DNA of 64,000 nucleotides from Parasphingorhabdus flavimaris (GTDB lineage: Bacteria > Pseudomonadota > Alphaproteobacteria > Sphingomonadales > Sphingomonadaceae). Positions 37,134 through 46,248 of this stretch are shown in pieces. The stretch is from the NCBI RefSeq assembly GCF_013371215.1, contig NZ_JABWMH010000002.1, positions 806,001-870,000 on the forward strand, read 5' to 3'. The notes below the pieces were generated by a model. It ran no database searches. It saw only the letters and a program-made list of their open reading frames with translations, and had not been told where the DNA came from. The stretch's first letter is position 1, and the number at the start of each line of letters is the position of its first letter. The position numbers and the translations under genes are program-made.

Positions 37134-37514
37134 ATGGCATACATCCTTATTGCAGACGACGACGATATTCTCGTCGATATGATTCGATTGCGACTGGACG
37201 GACACGGTCACCACATCGAAGTGGCGGCCGATGGCGAAGCGGCGCTTGACGCCGTCTCCAGTCAGCGACCTGATATCATTATCCTCGATATGATGATGCC
37301 GATCATTTCGGGCTCGGAAGTCCTGTCAAAGCTCAAGTCTCAGCCGGAGACCAGGGATATTCCGGTCATCATGCTCACGTCCCGGAGTGGCGAGGCGGAT
37401 ATTGTCCAGGCGTTGAAAGCGGGTGTGGATGACTATCTGACCAAGCCCTTCATCCCTCAGGAACTGATAGCCCGCATCGACAAGCTCCTGCTAAGATACA
37501 AAAATGACGGATAG
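37134..37514 (+). CDS. Stand-alone receiver-domain response regulator
   Basis: A 126-residue CheY-like protein with only a receiver domain: acidic pocket IADDDDIL, phosphoacceptor Asp52 in IIILDMMMP, the Thr/Ser of VIMLTSRSG and Lys of DYLTKPF. There is no output domain. It overlaps the next gene by 11 bases and heads an operon for a TPR-barrel, a HEAT protein and a GT2 synthase. The hybrid kinase with an Hpt domain encoded at 41042-44998 is the obvious candidate phosphodonor. Role by inference: post-translational control of the machine. Confidence 0.92.
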   Translation: MAYILIADDDDILVDMIRLRLDGHGHHIEVAADGEAALDAVSSQRPDIIILDMMMPIISGSEVLSKLKSQPETRDIPVIMLTSRSGEADIVQALKAGVDDYLTKPFIPQELIARIDKLLLRYKNDG

Positions 37515-38631
37515 AGTCCTTGCAAAATTTGTCGGGGTTTCGATCACAGCCATGCTGTTCGGCCTTCAGCCGGTCCAGGCGAAGACGCAGGTTGCTGCAG
37601 ACGTCGAGAATATAAGCGCACAATCACAGCCGCCTCGGTCCGAACAATTGGAAAAAGAGGTCGCAAATAGTCCGCCCGACAGCGAACGTTTGCAAAGATT
37701 GGCATCTGTGTATGCTGCGGAAGGCGACCTGGCATCGGCAAAGCGAACCATCGATCGTGCATTGGCGCTTTTTCCAGATGACAATGATGTGAAAATGGCA
37801 AATGCCAATATTTTACTTTGGCAAGGGCGTTTGAAACAATCGCGACTACAAGCAGATGATGTCGCGCGACATTATCCGGACTACCCCGGGCTGGCGGAAT
37901 TTCGAACCGCTCTCGAACGCGTCCAGGATGATCGGGCCGCGCGCCTCATCGGCGCAGCTGTCAACGTGGGCGTGGCAGACGTCTCTTTTCCCCTGCGGAA
38001 CGACCAGACGTGGACGACACAGGTCGTATCTGCGTCCTTTCGTTTGTCAGATAGCGGAAGCCTGACAACCACGATAGATATGGAGCAACGCGAACAGTCC
38101 GACGTCCGGTTGGTAGCGGAATATGCGCATCGGCTGGACAATGGGTTCGTCTCGATTGGAGTAGCAGCCACCCCGAACGCAGATTTTCGGGAGAAGTGGA
38201 GCGTAAGGGCCGCTGGAAAATATAACGTATCGAGATCCCTTTCGATCGTCGCCGACGGCAAACTGGCAGACTATTCCACGAATATGGTGGTCGCCGTCGG
38301 AGCCGGGCTTGAATATAGACCCGCCCCCGATTTTTTCTTGACCGCACGAACGATCAACTTGTTCGGCGGCGGCGAAAACTACCGCTTTGGTGGTGTATTG
38401 CGAGGCGATTACCGCCCCGAAGGCAAAGTCGGCTTCTTCGTCTTGGCAGCCGAATATCCAGATGCCGAAGCCGACGGAACACGCCAGTTGCGGTCCTTTG
38501 CCGGGGGCATGGTTGTTCCGCTTGGGCAAGGATGGACTTTGCGGCTGACCGGAGAAGATGATCGAAGAGAAAACAGTTATCACCGTCGCGCCGTTAATGT
38601 CGGCATTGCCTGGAGGTTTGGTGGCTCATGA
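37504..38631 (+). CDS. TPR plus YaiO-family outer-membrane beta-barrel protein
   Basis: A 375-residue exported protein: signal peptide (residues 1-27, ending PVQAKT), a TPR-like helical part (about 45-140, with RLASVYAAEGDLASAKRTID) and a C-terminal barrel of YaiO type (about 150-375) ending GIAWRFGGS. The layout, periplasmic TPRs then a barrel, parallels PgaA of poly-GlcNAc export and AlgK-AlgE of alginate export. It overlaps the receiver gene by 11 bases and the HEAT gene by 4. Probable role: outer-membrane export pore for the polymer made by the GT2 enzyme. Confidence 0.82.
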   Translation: MTDRVLAKFVGVSITAMLFGLQPVQAKTQVAADVENISAQSQPPRSEQLEKEVANSPPDSERLQRLASVYAAEGDLASAKRTIDRALALFPDDNDVKMANANILLWQGRLKQSRLQADDVARHYPDYPGLAEFRTALERVQDDRAARLIGAAVNVGVADVSFPLRNDQTWTTQVVSASFRLSDSGSLTTTIDMEQREQSDVRLVAEYAHRLDNGFVSIGVAATPNADFREKWSVRAAGKYNVSRSLSIVADGKLADYSTNMVVAVGAGLEYRPAPDFFLTARTINLFGGGENYRFGGVLRGDYRPEGKVGFFVLAAEYPDAEADGTRQLRSFAGGMVVPLGQGWTLRLTGEDDRRENSYHRRAVNVGIAWRFGGS

Positions 38632-39599
38632 ACATGTATGACGGAGCGATCCAGATGTCCATTTTCGTGGCCAGCGCAATGCTCGCCATATTTGCAACGC
38701 TGGTGCTCTATCGCTGGTGGGGAGAACGGAAAAGCCGGCAGCGCCGCGCGCTGCACACCGACGTTTCGCGAAGCTATATTCAGCGGATCGCCGGGCAGAA
38801 ATCCGAGACGAGCCGAACCTGGACAAAATCTCTTCGGCTGGACGTCGTCAGTCATCTGCTCCTGCTTTTGCGCGGCGGAGAACGCGACCGGCTCAAAGAG
38901 CTTGCGGAACTGGACGGGCTGCTCGACGAAGCTCTGCGCTTGTCACGGAATCTTCGAGCGTCAAAGCGGATAGATGCGATCCGTATCCTGCAGCAATTTG
39001 GCAGTGCCGTCTGCGTCGCTCGCTTGCGTCGAATGATGAAGTCTGATCGCAATCCGGACGTACGTCTTAACGCCGCCTTTGCGCTGGCGTCTGCAGGCGT
39101 GCTGCCACCGCCTCGTGAAACTATCACAATGCTCGGTATGTTCGATCGAGATACTTCTCGTCTCGACATTGCGCTGTTGCGGTCGCTTGCCTCCCGATAT
39201 GTCGGACATTTCAACGTTCTGCTGGAAGAAGATATCCCGGACAAACGCCGCGCCATGCTTGTCGATGCCCTGGGCTGGTCGGGCGACATGTCGGTTTTGC
39301 CGACGCTGGAAAAAGCAGCGCAATCCAAAGATGTCGAAGTTCGCGCTGCCGCTTTGAGAGCGGCGTCGCAACTCGGTCATCCCTCGGTTCCCTGGGTGCT
39401 GGATATGCTGGAGGATGAAAGCGAAATTGTCCGGCTCCAGGCAGCAAATAGCTGTGCAGTACTGAGATTGCGTTCCGCAGTTCCCCGTTTGCAGAAGCTT
39501 CTTTCCGATGACGTCCTATGGGTCCGATTGCGAGCGGAGGAAGCCATTGCCCTTCTTGCAAACAACGGCGAAACCAACAAGGAAGAGTTGAGCAAATGA
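38628..39599 (+). CDS. Membrane-anchored HEAT-repeat protein
   Basis: A 323-residue protein with one N-terminal membrane helix (about residues 9-29, IFVASAMLAIFATLVLY) followed by a cytoplasmic, Arg-rich domain and HEAT repeats (about 90-315), for example DVEVRAAALRAASQLGHPSV and SEIVRLQAANSCAVL. HEAT repeats are protein-binding scaffolds. Overlaps with both the barrel gene and the GT2 gene (4 bases each) imply co-translation. Likely an adaptor that links the receiver, the GT2 synthase or the barrel; no enzyme motif is visible. Confidence 0.85.
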   Translation: MNMYDGAIQMSIFVASAMLAIFATLVLYRWWGERKSRQRRALHTDVSRSYIQRIAGQKSETSRTWTKSLRLDVVSHLLLLLRGGERDRLKELAELDGLLDEALRLSRNLRASKRIDAIRILQQFGSAVCVARLRRMMKSDRNPDVRLNAAFALASAGVLPPPRETITMLGMFDRDTSRLDIALLRSLASRYVGHFNVLLEEDIPDKRRAMLVDALGWSGDMSVLPTLEKAAQSKDVEVRAAALRAASQLGHPSVPWVLDMLEDESEIVRLQAANSCAVLRLRSAVPRLQKLLSDDVLWVRLRAEEAIALLANNGETNKEELSK

Positions 39600-41023
39600 G
39601 TCTCGCTGAAAGCCTGAATATCCTGTCTCAAATTGTCCTATATCTGGCATTTGGTTGCATGATCATCGTGGCGTATCGCAATGCTGTCAGCCTGACCCAG
39701 CTGCTATTGGCCGCTTATGTATTTGCAACACGCGTCAAGCCTTCCTCGGCGTCACTCGATTTGTGGCATCGATATGCCGACCTCGCCCTACCCATTTCCG
39801 TCATCGCGCCGGCCTTCAACGAAGAACTGTCCATCGTCGAAAGCGTCAAGGCGCTGCTCGCGCTCGAATATCCGGAACATGAGGTTATCGTCGTCAACGA
39901 TGGCTCGTCAGACAAAACGCTGGCGACTCTCATAACCAACTTCGACATGGTGAAAACCAATCGGCAGCAGATCGCGGCACTGCAAACAACGGAATTGTTC
40001 GGCGCCTATAAATCGAAAACCCACCCCAATCTTTGGGTGATCGACAAGGAAAACGGGCGGAAAGCCGACGCCGCAAATGCTGGAATAGGTTTCGCCCGCA
40101 CTCCGCTGGTTTGCGTGATTGATGCAGATTCGATTATCGAACCCGACGGATTGCTGCGCGCGGCAGAGCCGTTCATGCTCGACGACGGCAAGATGGTGGC
40201 GGTCGGTGGTGCCATACGGATAGCAAACGGGTGCGAGATACGGGGCGGATCGCTGCGCAAGATCGGACTGTCCAAAAACTGGCTTCCCCGGTTTCAGGTC
40301 GTCGAATATCTTCGTGCCTTCCTCACCGCCCGCGTGGCCAATGCGCATTTCAACACCTTGCTCCTGATCTCCGGAGCCTTCGGAGTTTTCCGCCGCTCGA
40401 CACTCGTCGAAATGGGGGGATATCGCCACGATACGGTTGGCGAAGATCTCGAACTGGTCGTGCGCATGCACCGCCATATGAGGGAGAAGAAGGAAGACTA
40501 TAGAATAGACTTTGTTCCGGAAATCGTTTGCTGGACAGAAGCCCCGGCTGAATGGGGCGGGCTCAAGAACCAGCGGGCAAGATGGCAGCAGGGCGCACTT
40601 GAAACGCTGATCAAGCATTGGCGCATGGTCGGCAACCCGCGTTACGGACGCATCGGGCTTTTTGCGATGCCGCAAGTTGTTATCGAGGACATTCTTGGCC
40701 CGCCTGCAGAGCTGATCGGCTATCTGGTGGTTCCTCTGGCAATCTTGCTGGGTCTGCTGGACCCGATTGCAGCAGTCGCCTATTTTTGCATGACGGTTTT
40801 GTTCGGAACCGGACTTAGCCTAGGCACCCTGATTCTGGAAGAAATACAGCTTCGCCGCACTCCGAGCGCAGCTGACCTGGCACGGATCGGTGCTGCCGCA
40901 TTTATCGAAAATTTCGGCTACCGTCAGGCAAATCTTGTGTTTCGGTTCATTGGCATAAAGCGTCACTTCAAGAAGGAAACCGCTTGGTCTCCCGTGCCAA
41001 GGGTCGGCTTCGGAGCGGCCTGA
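39596..41023 (+). CDS. Processive-type family 2 glycosyltransferase (PgaC/BcsA-like)
   Basis: A 475-residue membrane glycosyltransferase. One N-terminal helix region (about 10-45) precedes the GT-A domain with SVIAPAFNEELSIVES, VVNDGSSD, the metal-binding DAD in VCVIDADSI (about residue 176), GEDLELVVRMHRHM (ED motif) and NQRARWQQGALE (QxxRW, about residue 325). Several C-terminal helices follow. These are the signs of a processive polysaccharide synthase that also moves its product through the membrane. No PilZ domain and no PgaD/PgaB partner are seen. ATG overlaps the HEAT stop. An upstream in-frame ATG at 39518 would overlap the HEAT gene. Confidence 0.9.
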   Translation: MSLAESLNILSQIVLYLAFGCMIIVAYRNAVSLTQLLLAAYVFATRVKPSSASLDLWHRYADLALPISVIAPAFNEELSIVESVKALLALEYPEHEVIVVNDGSSDKTLATLITNFDMVKTNRQQIAALQTTELFGAYKSKTHPNLWVIDKENGRKADAANAGIGFARTPLVCVIDADSIIEPDGLLRAAEPFMLDDGKMVAVGGAIRIANGCEIRGGSLRKIGLSKNWLPRFQVVEYLRAFLTARVANAHFNTLLLISGAFGVFRRSTLVEMGGYRHDTVGEDLELVVRMHRHMREKKEDYRIDFVPEIVCWTEAPAEWGGLKNQRARWQQGALETLIKHWRMVGNPRYGRIGLFAMPQVVIEDILGPPAELIGYLVVPLAILLGLLDPIAAVAYFCMTVLFGTGLSLGTLILEEIQLRRTPSAADLARIGAAAFIENFGYRQANLVFRFIGIKRHFKKETAWSPVPRVGFGAA

Positions 41024-41041
41024 ATTCGCGCAGACTTCGTT

Positions 41042-44000
41042 TCATCCTGAGAGGCTGTCCAGCGCGTCGGCAAGCAGGCTTCTGGCGTTCGGGCAGTCTT
41101 CCTGTCTCAGGTCCAATTCGATATTTGCGCATTTGTCGCCCAGTTCTGCTTCACCGAAATAGCCCGCCGTTCCGGCAATTTTGTGAAGCATATCAGCAAT
41201 ACCCGTCACCGCCTCGTTGTCCAATTGCCCCTCACGCAGCACGAGGGTGATCGCGTCGACAGCGTCGACCTTTCTGGCTTCAAATCTATTGGCCAGATCG
41301 GCATCGATCATATCCTCTTTGGTTTCTACCAAAGCTGAGCGATCATGCTGCGCTGCTGCAATCGCTGCAACATTGCCCCATTTTGCAATCGCATCCGCCA
41401 GTTCGCGCCGTCGTACAGGTTTTGCGAGATGCTGCTGCATCCCGGCCGAAAGAGCCGAGTCGATGTCTTCCTGATAGGCATTGGCGGTCAGGGATATGAT
41501 CGGAAGCGTTGCTTCGTCGAAGCCTTTCGATCTGAGTTGCCGGGCTGCTTCGATTCCGTCCATTCCCGGCATCTGCATATCCATCAGCACGAGACTATAA
41601 GGGTTGCCTGAGAGAGCCGCGGCCTGAACCATCGCCACTGCCGCGATACCATCGGGAGCGATGTCAATCCTGTGCCCCAGCTGTTCACCCATCTTTCGGA
41701 TCAGGGCTTGATTGATGTCATTATCCTCGGCCGCAAGAATTCGGTGTGTTATCGACGACGCCTCACCAGCCTCAAGCGCAATCTGCTGAACGGGGGATGT
41801 CGGAGCCTTGCCTGTCACCAAAGGCAATTCGAAGGTGAAGGTTGAACCTTTGCCCTCGGTACTGGATGCGAAAAGTCGACCGCCCATCATCTCCGCCAGT
41901 TGTGAGCTGATAGCAAGACCGAGGCCGGTTCCGCCATAGCGACGAGCCGTGCTGCTGTCCGCTTGCGTGAACTGTTCGAAAATATAATCCAGCCGGTCTG
42001 CCGGAATTCCTATTCCGCTATCGCTGACACTTAATCGCACTTGTGGATGATCGGCATCATCCAGCGCTACCCTTACTTCCACGCTGCCCCGGTCAGTGAA
42101 TTTCAGGGCGTTGCCAATGAGGTTCAAGATAATCTGGCGGATCCGCATCGCGTCGCTTTCGATCAATGCGGGCAGCGACGGATCAATATAAAGGGTCAAC
42201 TCGATATTCTTGGCACGGGCGACGGGGTCCATCAGCCGGATGCAGTTGGTAAGCGTATGGCGCAAATCCAGAGCTTCGTTCGCAATGGTCATTTGGCCTG
42301 CTTCGATTTTGGCCATGTCGAGAATATCGTTCAGCAATCGCATCATCGCCCGGCCGGACTCGGCTATCATTTCGATATTCTGCCGCTGTTGATCATCCAG
42401 ATCGCCCGCCAGAGCAATTTCGGTAAAGCCGATTACGCCATTCATCGGTGTACGAATTTCATGGCTCATATTTGCGAGGAAAGCGGATTTTGCCGCAGCG
42501 GCTTTCTCTGCCTCGTTTTTGGCCTGCCGCAACTCCTCTTCCAGATTCTTCGTCGCATTGACATCGCGCAATGCGGCGATGATTTCTTTCGGCTTGCCGG
42601 TTGCCGGATCCCGTAACAGGCCGCAGTTCGCCTCCATCCAGATATATTTTCCCGGTTCCAGAACAGCTTCTGTGCGATAGGACAGGACCGCGTTGTCCTG
42701 TTCGCCCGAGGCTAGCGCCTTAAACGCGGCCAAGACCGATTCTTCGTCATCGGGATGAAACCGCTCGAGCATGGACAAGCCTTCCATGCCGCTTGGTGGA
42801 ATTTCGAACATATGTTCTGCCGATGGCGACGCATAAGTGCAGATGCCCTCGAGCGTCAATTTCAGCACTGGATCGGTGGCATTTTCGGCAAGAATAGAGA
42901 GCTGTTCTTCGCGCTGGGCCAGGGCCGTCAGAACATTCTTGCGCTCGGAAATGTCCATGATCACGCCAATGAAGCCGTTCACGCGGCCGGCCTCGTCCCT
43001 TTCCGGAGCAGAAAATAGTTCGGTCCAGACGACCGTGCCGTCCTCGCGCAACCAGCGGAACTCGAAATTTAAATTGGCTTCTTTTTCTACACCATTATTC
43101 CACAAGTCCCGGACACGTTCGAGATCGTCCGGATGGATGGCGGCAGACCATCCAAATCCTTCCCAAGCACCATCGTCCAGCCCTGTAATCTGCTTCCAGG
43201 CGGTGTTTACATAGGTACACATCCCACTGACACTCGTTCGGAAAATTCCCGCCGGAGCCAGATCCGTGAGAGATTGAAAACGGCGCTCGCTTTCCTGCAA
43301 TCTTAACAGGCTCTCCCGTTGTTCCGTCACATCATTGAAGACCCCGACGAACCCGCTGATTTTGCCGTCGCGATCAAACTCTGCCGCGTTGACGGTCTCG
43401 CCCCACAGATCATTCCCGTCAGCGTCGACGAACAAAGCGACCCTGCGCCTGACGTCGCCCGGCTTGTTGAAACCTGTAAATGCAGGATCTTCCTCATATT
43501 CCTGCCCGGTTCTGAGAACAGATTTCCAGCCGTCACCCAACAGCTCTTCCGGTTCGACACCGAATCGGCTTGCCCATGCCGCGTTTACATAGGTGAGACG
43601 CCCTTCACTATCCGCTTGGAATATCCCGACCGGTGCGGCTTCAGCCAAAGTTCGGAATCTGGCTTCGCTCTTTGCCAGTGCGTGTTTGCTCGCCAGCTCG
43701 TCGGTGATGTCCCGCAGGTTGCCGACCGTGCCAGCGAATTTTCCGTCTTTGTCGATTAATCTCTGGACCAAAACGGCAATATCGCGAAAACTACCGTCCG
43801 CACGGATGAACCGCTGTTGCAGTTTCAGCTCCTCAACTTCGCCAGTCACGATTTTCGGATAGGATTCGGTTGCATCGCGAATATCATCCGGGTGGAGCAA
43901 TCGTGTAGAACGCCAACCGAGGCTTTCTTCCACGGAATAGCCGGTCAAATCCAGCCAAGACGAATTCAGAAAGACCCACCTGCCCTCTGCGTCGGTTTTG

Positions 44001-44998
44001 AAGATCACCTCGCCGACACCGTCCAGAATGGATGACATGAAGTCCCTGTTCTCGTACAATTCACTCCGTACTGCCGACCTGTTCGCCAGCACCGCTGCGA
44101 CTGGCAGACCGACAGCGAAGCACGCCCCCAGGAATAATTGCAGTGTAAACGCCTGCTCATGCAAATTCCCCTCGACCAAGGCAATTGGCCCGGTACCATA
44201 ATGCGTCGCAAGCACAGCAAAGATGGCAAAAACCGTCACAGAAATTGCTGTTCCCAGCAAGCCGGTGCGGAACGCTGCGAAGACGACGACGGGGCAAGCG
44301 AGAAATAACAACGGAAATTTCGGCTGGGTAAACACCAGCGCTGCAACAAACATCGTTGCAGTCCCCATTATCGCCCAATCAATCACTCTGCGCGCCTCTG
44401 CTGTTTTGCCGTTGCCTATATTGGTCAGCGCGATCGAGACAGCGGAGGCAAAAATCGGAATTGGCAATGCGTGGGCGGACATCCACTTTATCCAGTTGGT
44501 GGTCGCCAGCGCCTGATCCGACCCGCTGATTGCCAGCGCCGCTACTATCCCGGCAATCATCGGAGCCATGAGTCCCGAAACCACCAGGATCGCTATATGT
44601 CCCAGGTCCCCCATATTCGGCCGTGGGCCGCAAAAGTGATACATGGACCATAAGACCAAGAGGATTTCGGCGAGATTGGCTGACGCCAGAACGATCGCCA
44701 AGCCCGGAGCATCTCCAACCGCAAGATTCGCGACCACATTCGCCAACCCGCTTGCCGCCACGAAAATCGCGCATTCTTTCCAGCTTTTCTGAATCAGAAA
44801 CCCGATCAGCAAAGCATTGGCGATCCAGAAGGCCGCAATCCGGCCGGATTCAACCGTTATCATCACGCTTGCCCACGCAACCACCCCGTAGACAAGAGCG
44901 ATTAAGACAGGCAATGTGATTGCCTGAAATCCAACGATCGGGCTCCGGGACTGAGCTGTAATTGGCAAGTTTTCTTTCCTCCAAATGGATTGAATCAC
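41042..44998 (-). CDS. MASE1 hybrid sensor histidine kinase with four PAS domains, REC and Hpt
   Basis: A 1318-residue membrane kinase. MASE1 membrane sensor (about 20-305), four PAS/PAC units starting near residues 320, 450, 578 and 703, HisKA with the His in [12 protein letters not shown] (near 847), HATPase (about 955-1070, [16 protein letters not shown] and TGLGLAIS), receiver ([11 protein letters not shown], Asp near 1139 in [13 protein letters not shown]) and Hpt with [12 protein letters not shown] (His near 1272). All four phosphorelay stations except the last acceptor are in one chain. It converges on the GT2 gene with an 18-base gap; the receiver at 37134 is the likely final acceptor. 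Confidence 0.93.
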   Translation of the reverse strand: MIQSIWRKENLPITAQSRSPIVGFQAITLPVLIALVYGVVAWASVMITVESGRIAAFWIANALLIGFLIQKSWKECAIFVAASGLANVVANLAVGDAPGLAIVLASANLAEILLVLWSMYHFCGPRPNMGDLGHIAILVVSGLMAPMIAGIVAALAISGSDQALATTNWIKWMSAHALPIPIFASAVSIALTNIGNGKTAEARRVIDWAIMGTATMFVAALVFTQPKFPLLFLACPVVVFAAFRTGLLGTAISVTVFAIFAVLATHYGTGPIALVEGNLHEQAFTLQLFLGACFAVGLPVAAVLANRSAVRSELYENRDFMSSILDGVGEVIFKTDAEGRWVFLNSSWLDLTGYSVEESLGWRSTRLLHPDDIRDATESYPKIVTGEVEELKLQQRFIRADGSFRDIAVLVQRLIDKDGKFAGTVGNLRDITDELASKHALAKSEARFRTLAEAAPVGIFQADSEGRLTYVNAAWASRFGVEPEELLGDGWKSVLRTGQEYEEDPAFTGFNKPGDVRRRVALFVDADGNDLWGETVNAAEFDRDGKISGFVGVFNDVTEQRESLLRLQESERRFQSLTDLAPAGIFRTSVSGMCTYVNTAWKQITGLDDGAWEGFGWSAAIHPDDLERVRDLWNNGVEKEANLNFEFRWLREDGTVVWTELFSAPERDEAGRVNGFIGVIMDISERKNVLTALAQREEQLSILAENATDPVLKLTLEGICTYASPSAEHMFEIPPSGMEGLSMLERFHPDDEESVLAAFKALASGEQDNAVLSYRTEAVLEPGKYIWMEANCGLLRDPATGKPKEIIAALRDVNATKNLEEELRQAKNEAEKAAAAKSAFLANMSHEIRTPMNGVIGFTEIALAGDLDDQQRQNIEMIAESGRAMMRLLNDILDMAKIEAGQMTIANEALDLRHTLTNCIRLMDPVARAKNIELTLYIDPSLPALIESDAMRIRQIILNLIGNALKFTDRGSVEVRVALDDADHPQVRLSVSDSGIGIPADRLDYIFEQFTQADSSTARRYGGTGLGLAISSQLAEMMGGRLFASSTEGKGSTFTFELPLVTGKAPTSPVQQIALEAGEASSITHRILAAEDNDINQALIRKMGEQLGHRIDIAPDGIAAVAMVQAAALSGNPYSLVLMDMQMPGMDGIEAARQLRSKGFDEATLPIISLTANAYQEDIDSALSAGMQQHLAKPVRRRELADAIAKWGNVAAIAAAQHDRSALVETKEDMIDADLANRFEARKVDAVDAITLVLREGQLDNEAVTGIADMLHKIAGTAGYFGEAELGDKCANIELDLRQEDCPNARSLLADALDSLSG

Positions 44999-45510
44999 GT
45001 CACCATATCCGGTGAATTTCAGGTTCTGTATTCAGCGCGATATCGCCTCAAGAATGCTGACGTCGTTTTTAGCCGAAAATGGGTAAATTTTCTTGCGTCT
45101 TTATTTGAGTTGGCCGGGCAGAACCGCAGACCATGGCAAAAAATAGCGTTCGGACCACATAATGTCCGGAAGACATCAACATCTCAGGGGCTGAAAGTAT
45201 AGCCGAATTATCTACATTCGCACAATTGTCCGTTCGCTGCTTTTCGCCAGCAGCAGAACCTCGCTCATTTTCCTCCTCTCAGCGCGCAATCGGCGCTGGC
45301 AGCTGCCAAGGAGCGGCCACTCGTGGAGTATATTCGGAAATGGCTGGCTCGAGAACGAGCACAGATATTTCCGTAACAATACCTATCGCGACCATTCCGG
45401 CATCCGCCTAGTTTGAACCGATCTGGCAGGGTCGATCGCATGCCCTGTTGTTCGAACGGGAAGGACAAAGTCGTGCCAGTGACAAACATGTCATCAATAC
45501 GCCGAGATTG
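44999..45510. other. Intergenic region between the hybrid kinase and the ABC exporter
   Basis: About 510 bases. Open frames on both strands are short and show no family pattern. It carries the promoter of the kinase (minus) and of the exporter operon (plus). No repeat, RNA or terminator was recognised. Confidence 0.45.
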
Positions 45511-46248
45511 ATGGCGGAACCGGAAACCTCATTCTCCGGGCAGGAAGATAGCCTTTATTCCATTCGCGGCCTGACCAAGGTTTATGGAGAGGGGCCAACC
45601 GCGGTCCATGCTCTGCGCGGGATTGATCTCGATTTGCCCCGATCCTCGATGGTGGTGTTGCTCGGCGCCAGCGGTTCCGGAAAATCGACCTTCCTCAACA
45701 TCGTCGGTGGTCTGGATGACGCCACAGATGGTCAGGTATTTTTCGAAGGCCGGGAGCTGACCGCTCTGGGTCCGTCCGAACTGACCGAATATCGCCGCAA
45801 CTCGGTGAGCTTTGTGTTCCAATTCTATAATCTCGTCGCATCGCTTACCGCGCGCGAGAATGTCGCGCTGATCACCGAGATAGCGGACGACCCCATGACA
45901 CCCGAAGAAGCGCTGGCGCTGGTCGGACTGGAAAAACGGCTTGATCATTTTCCCTCGCAGCTGTCGGGCGGTGAACAGCAGCGGGTAGCGATCGCCCGAG
46001 CCGTTGCCAAACGCCCCAAGGTCATGTTCTGCGATGAACCCACGGGCGCGCTGGATAGCCAGACTGGCGTTATCGTGCTCGACGCCCTCGACCAGATCAA
46101 TCGCGAGCTGGGCACAACAACCCTTCTGATCACCCATAATGTCGTGATTGCGGAAATGGCAGATCGCCTGCTGCGTTTTGCCGACGGCGCGCTGGTCGAA
46201 GACCGCAACAACCCTCAACGCATCGCGCCGTCGGAACTGAAATGGTGA
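45511..46248 (+). CDS. ABC exporter ATP-binding protein (MacB/LolD type)
   Basis: A 245-residue ATPase: Walker A ([20 protein letters not shown]), Q-loop in [18 protein letters not shown], signature [16 protein letters not shown], Walker B ([12 protein letters not shown]) and switch His in LLITHNV. These are type VII (MacB/LolD) ABC features. ATG at 45511 is chosen over 45448, which adds an unconserved leader. The 7-base overlap with the permease gene shows one operon. Confidence 0.92.
   Translation: MAEPETSFSGQEDSLYSIRGLTKVYGEGPTAVHALRGIDLDLPRSSMVVLLGASGSGKSTFLNIVGGLDDATDGQVFFEGRELTALGPSELTEYRRNSVSFVFQFYNLVASLTARENVALITEIADDPMTPEEALALVGLEKRLDHFPSQLSGGEQQRVAIARAVAKRPKVMFCDEPTGALDSQTGVIVLDALDQINRELGTTTLLITHNVVIAEMADRLLRFADGALVEDRNNPQRIAPSELKW

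Noticed and set aside
44990-45510. Short frames upstream of the ABC exporter
   Set aside because: Each is under 90 residues, lacks a ribosome site or conserved pattern, and the sequence looks like a promoter region.
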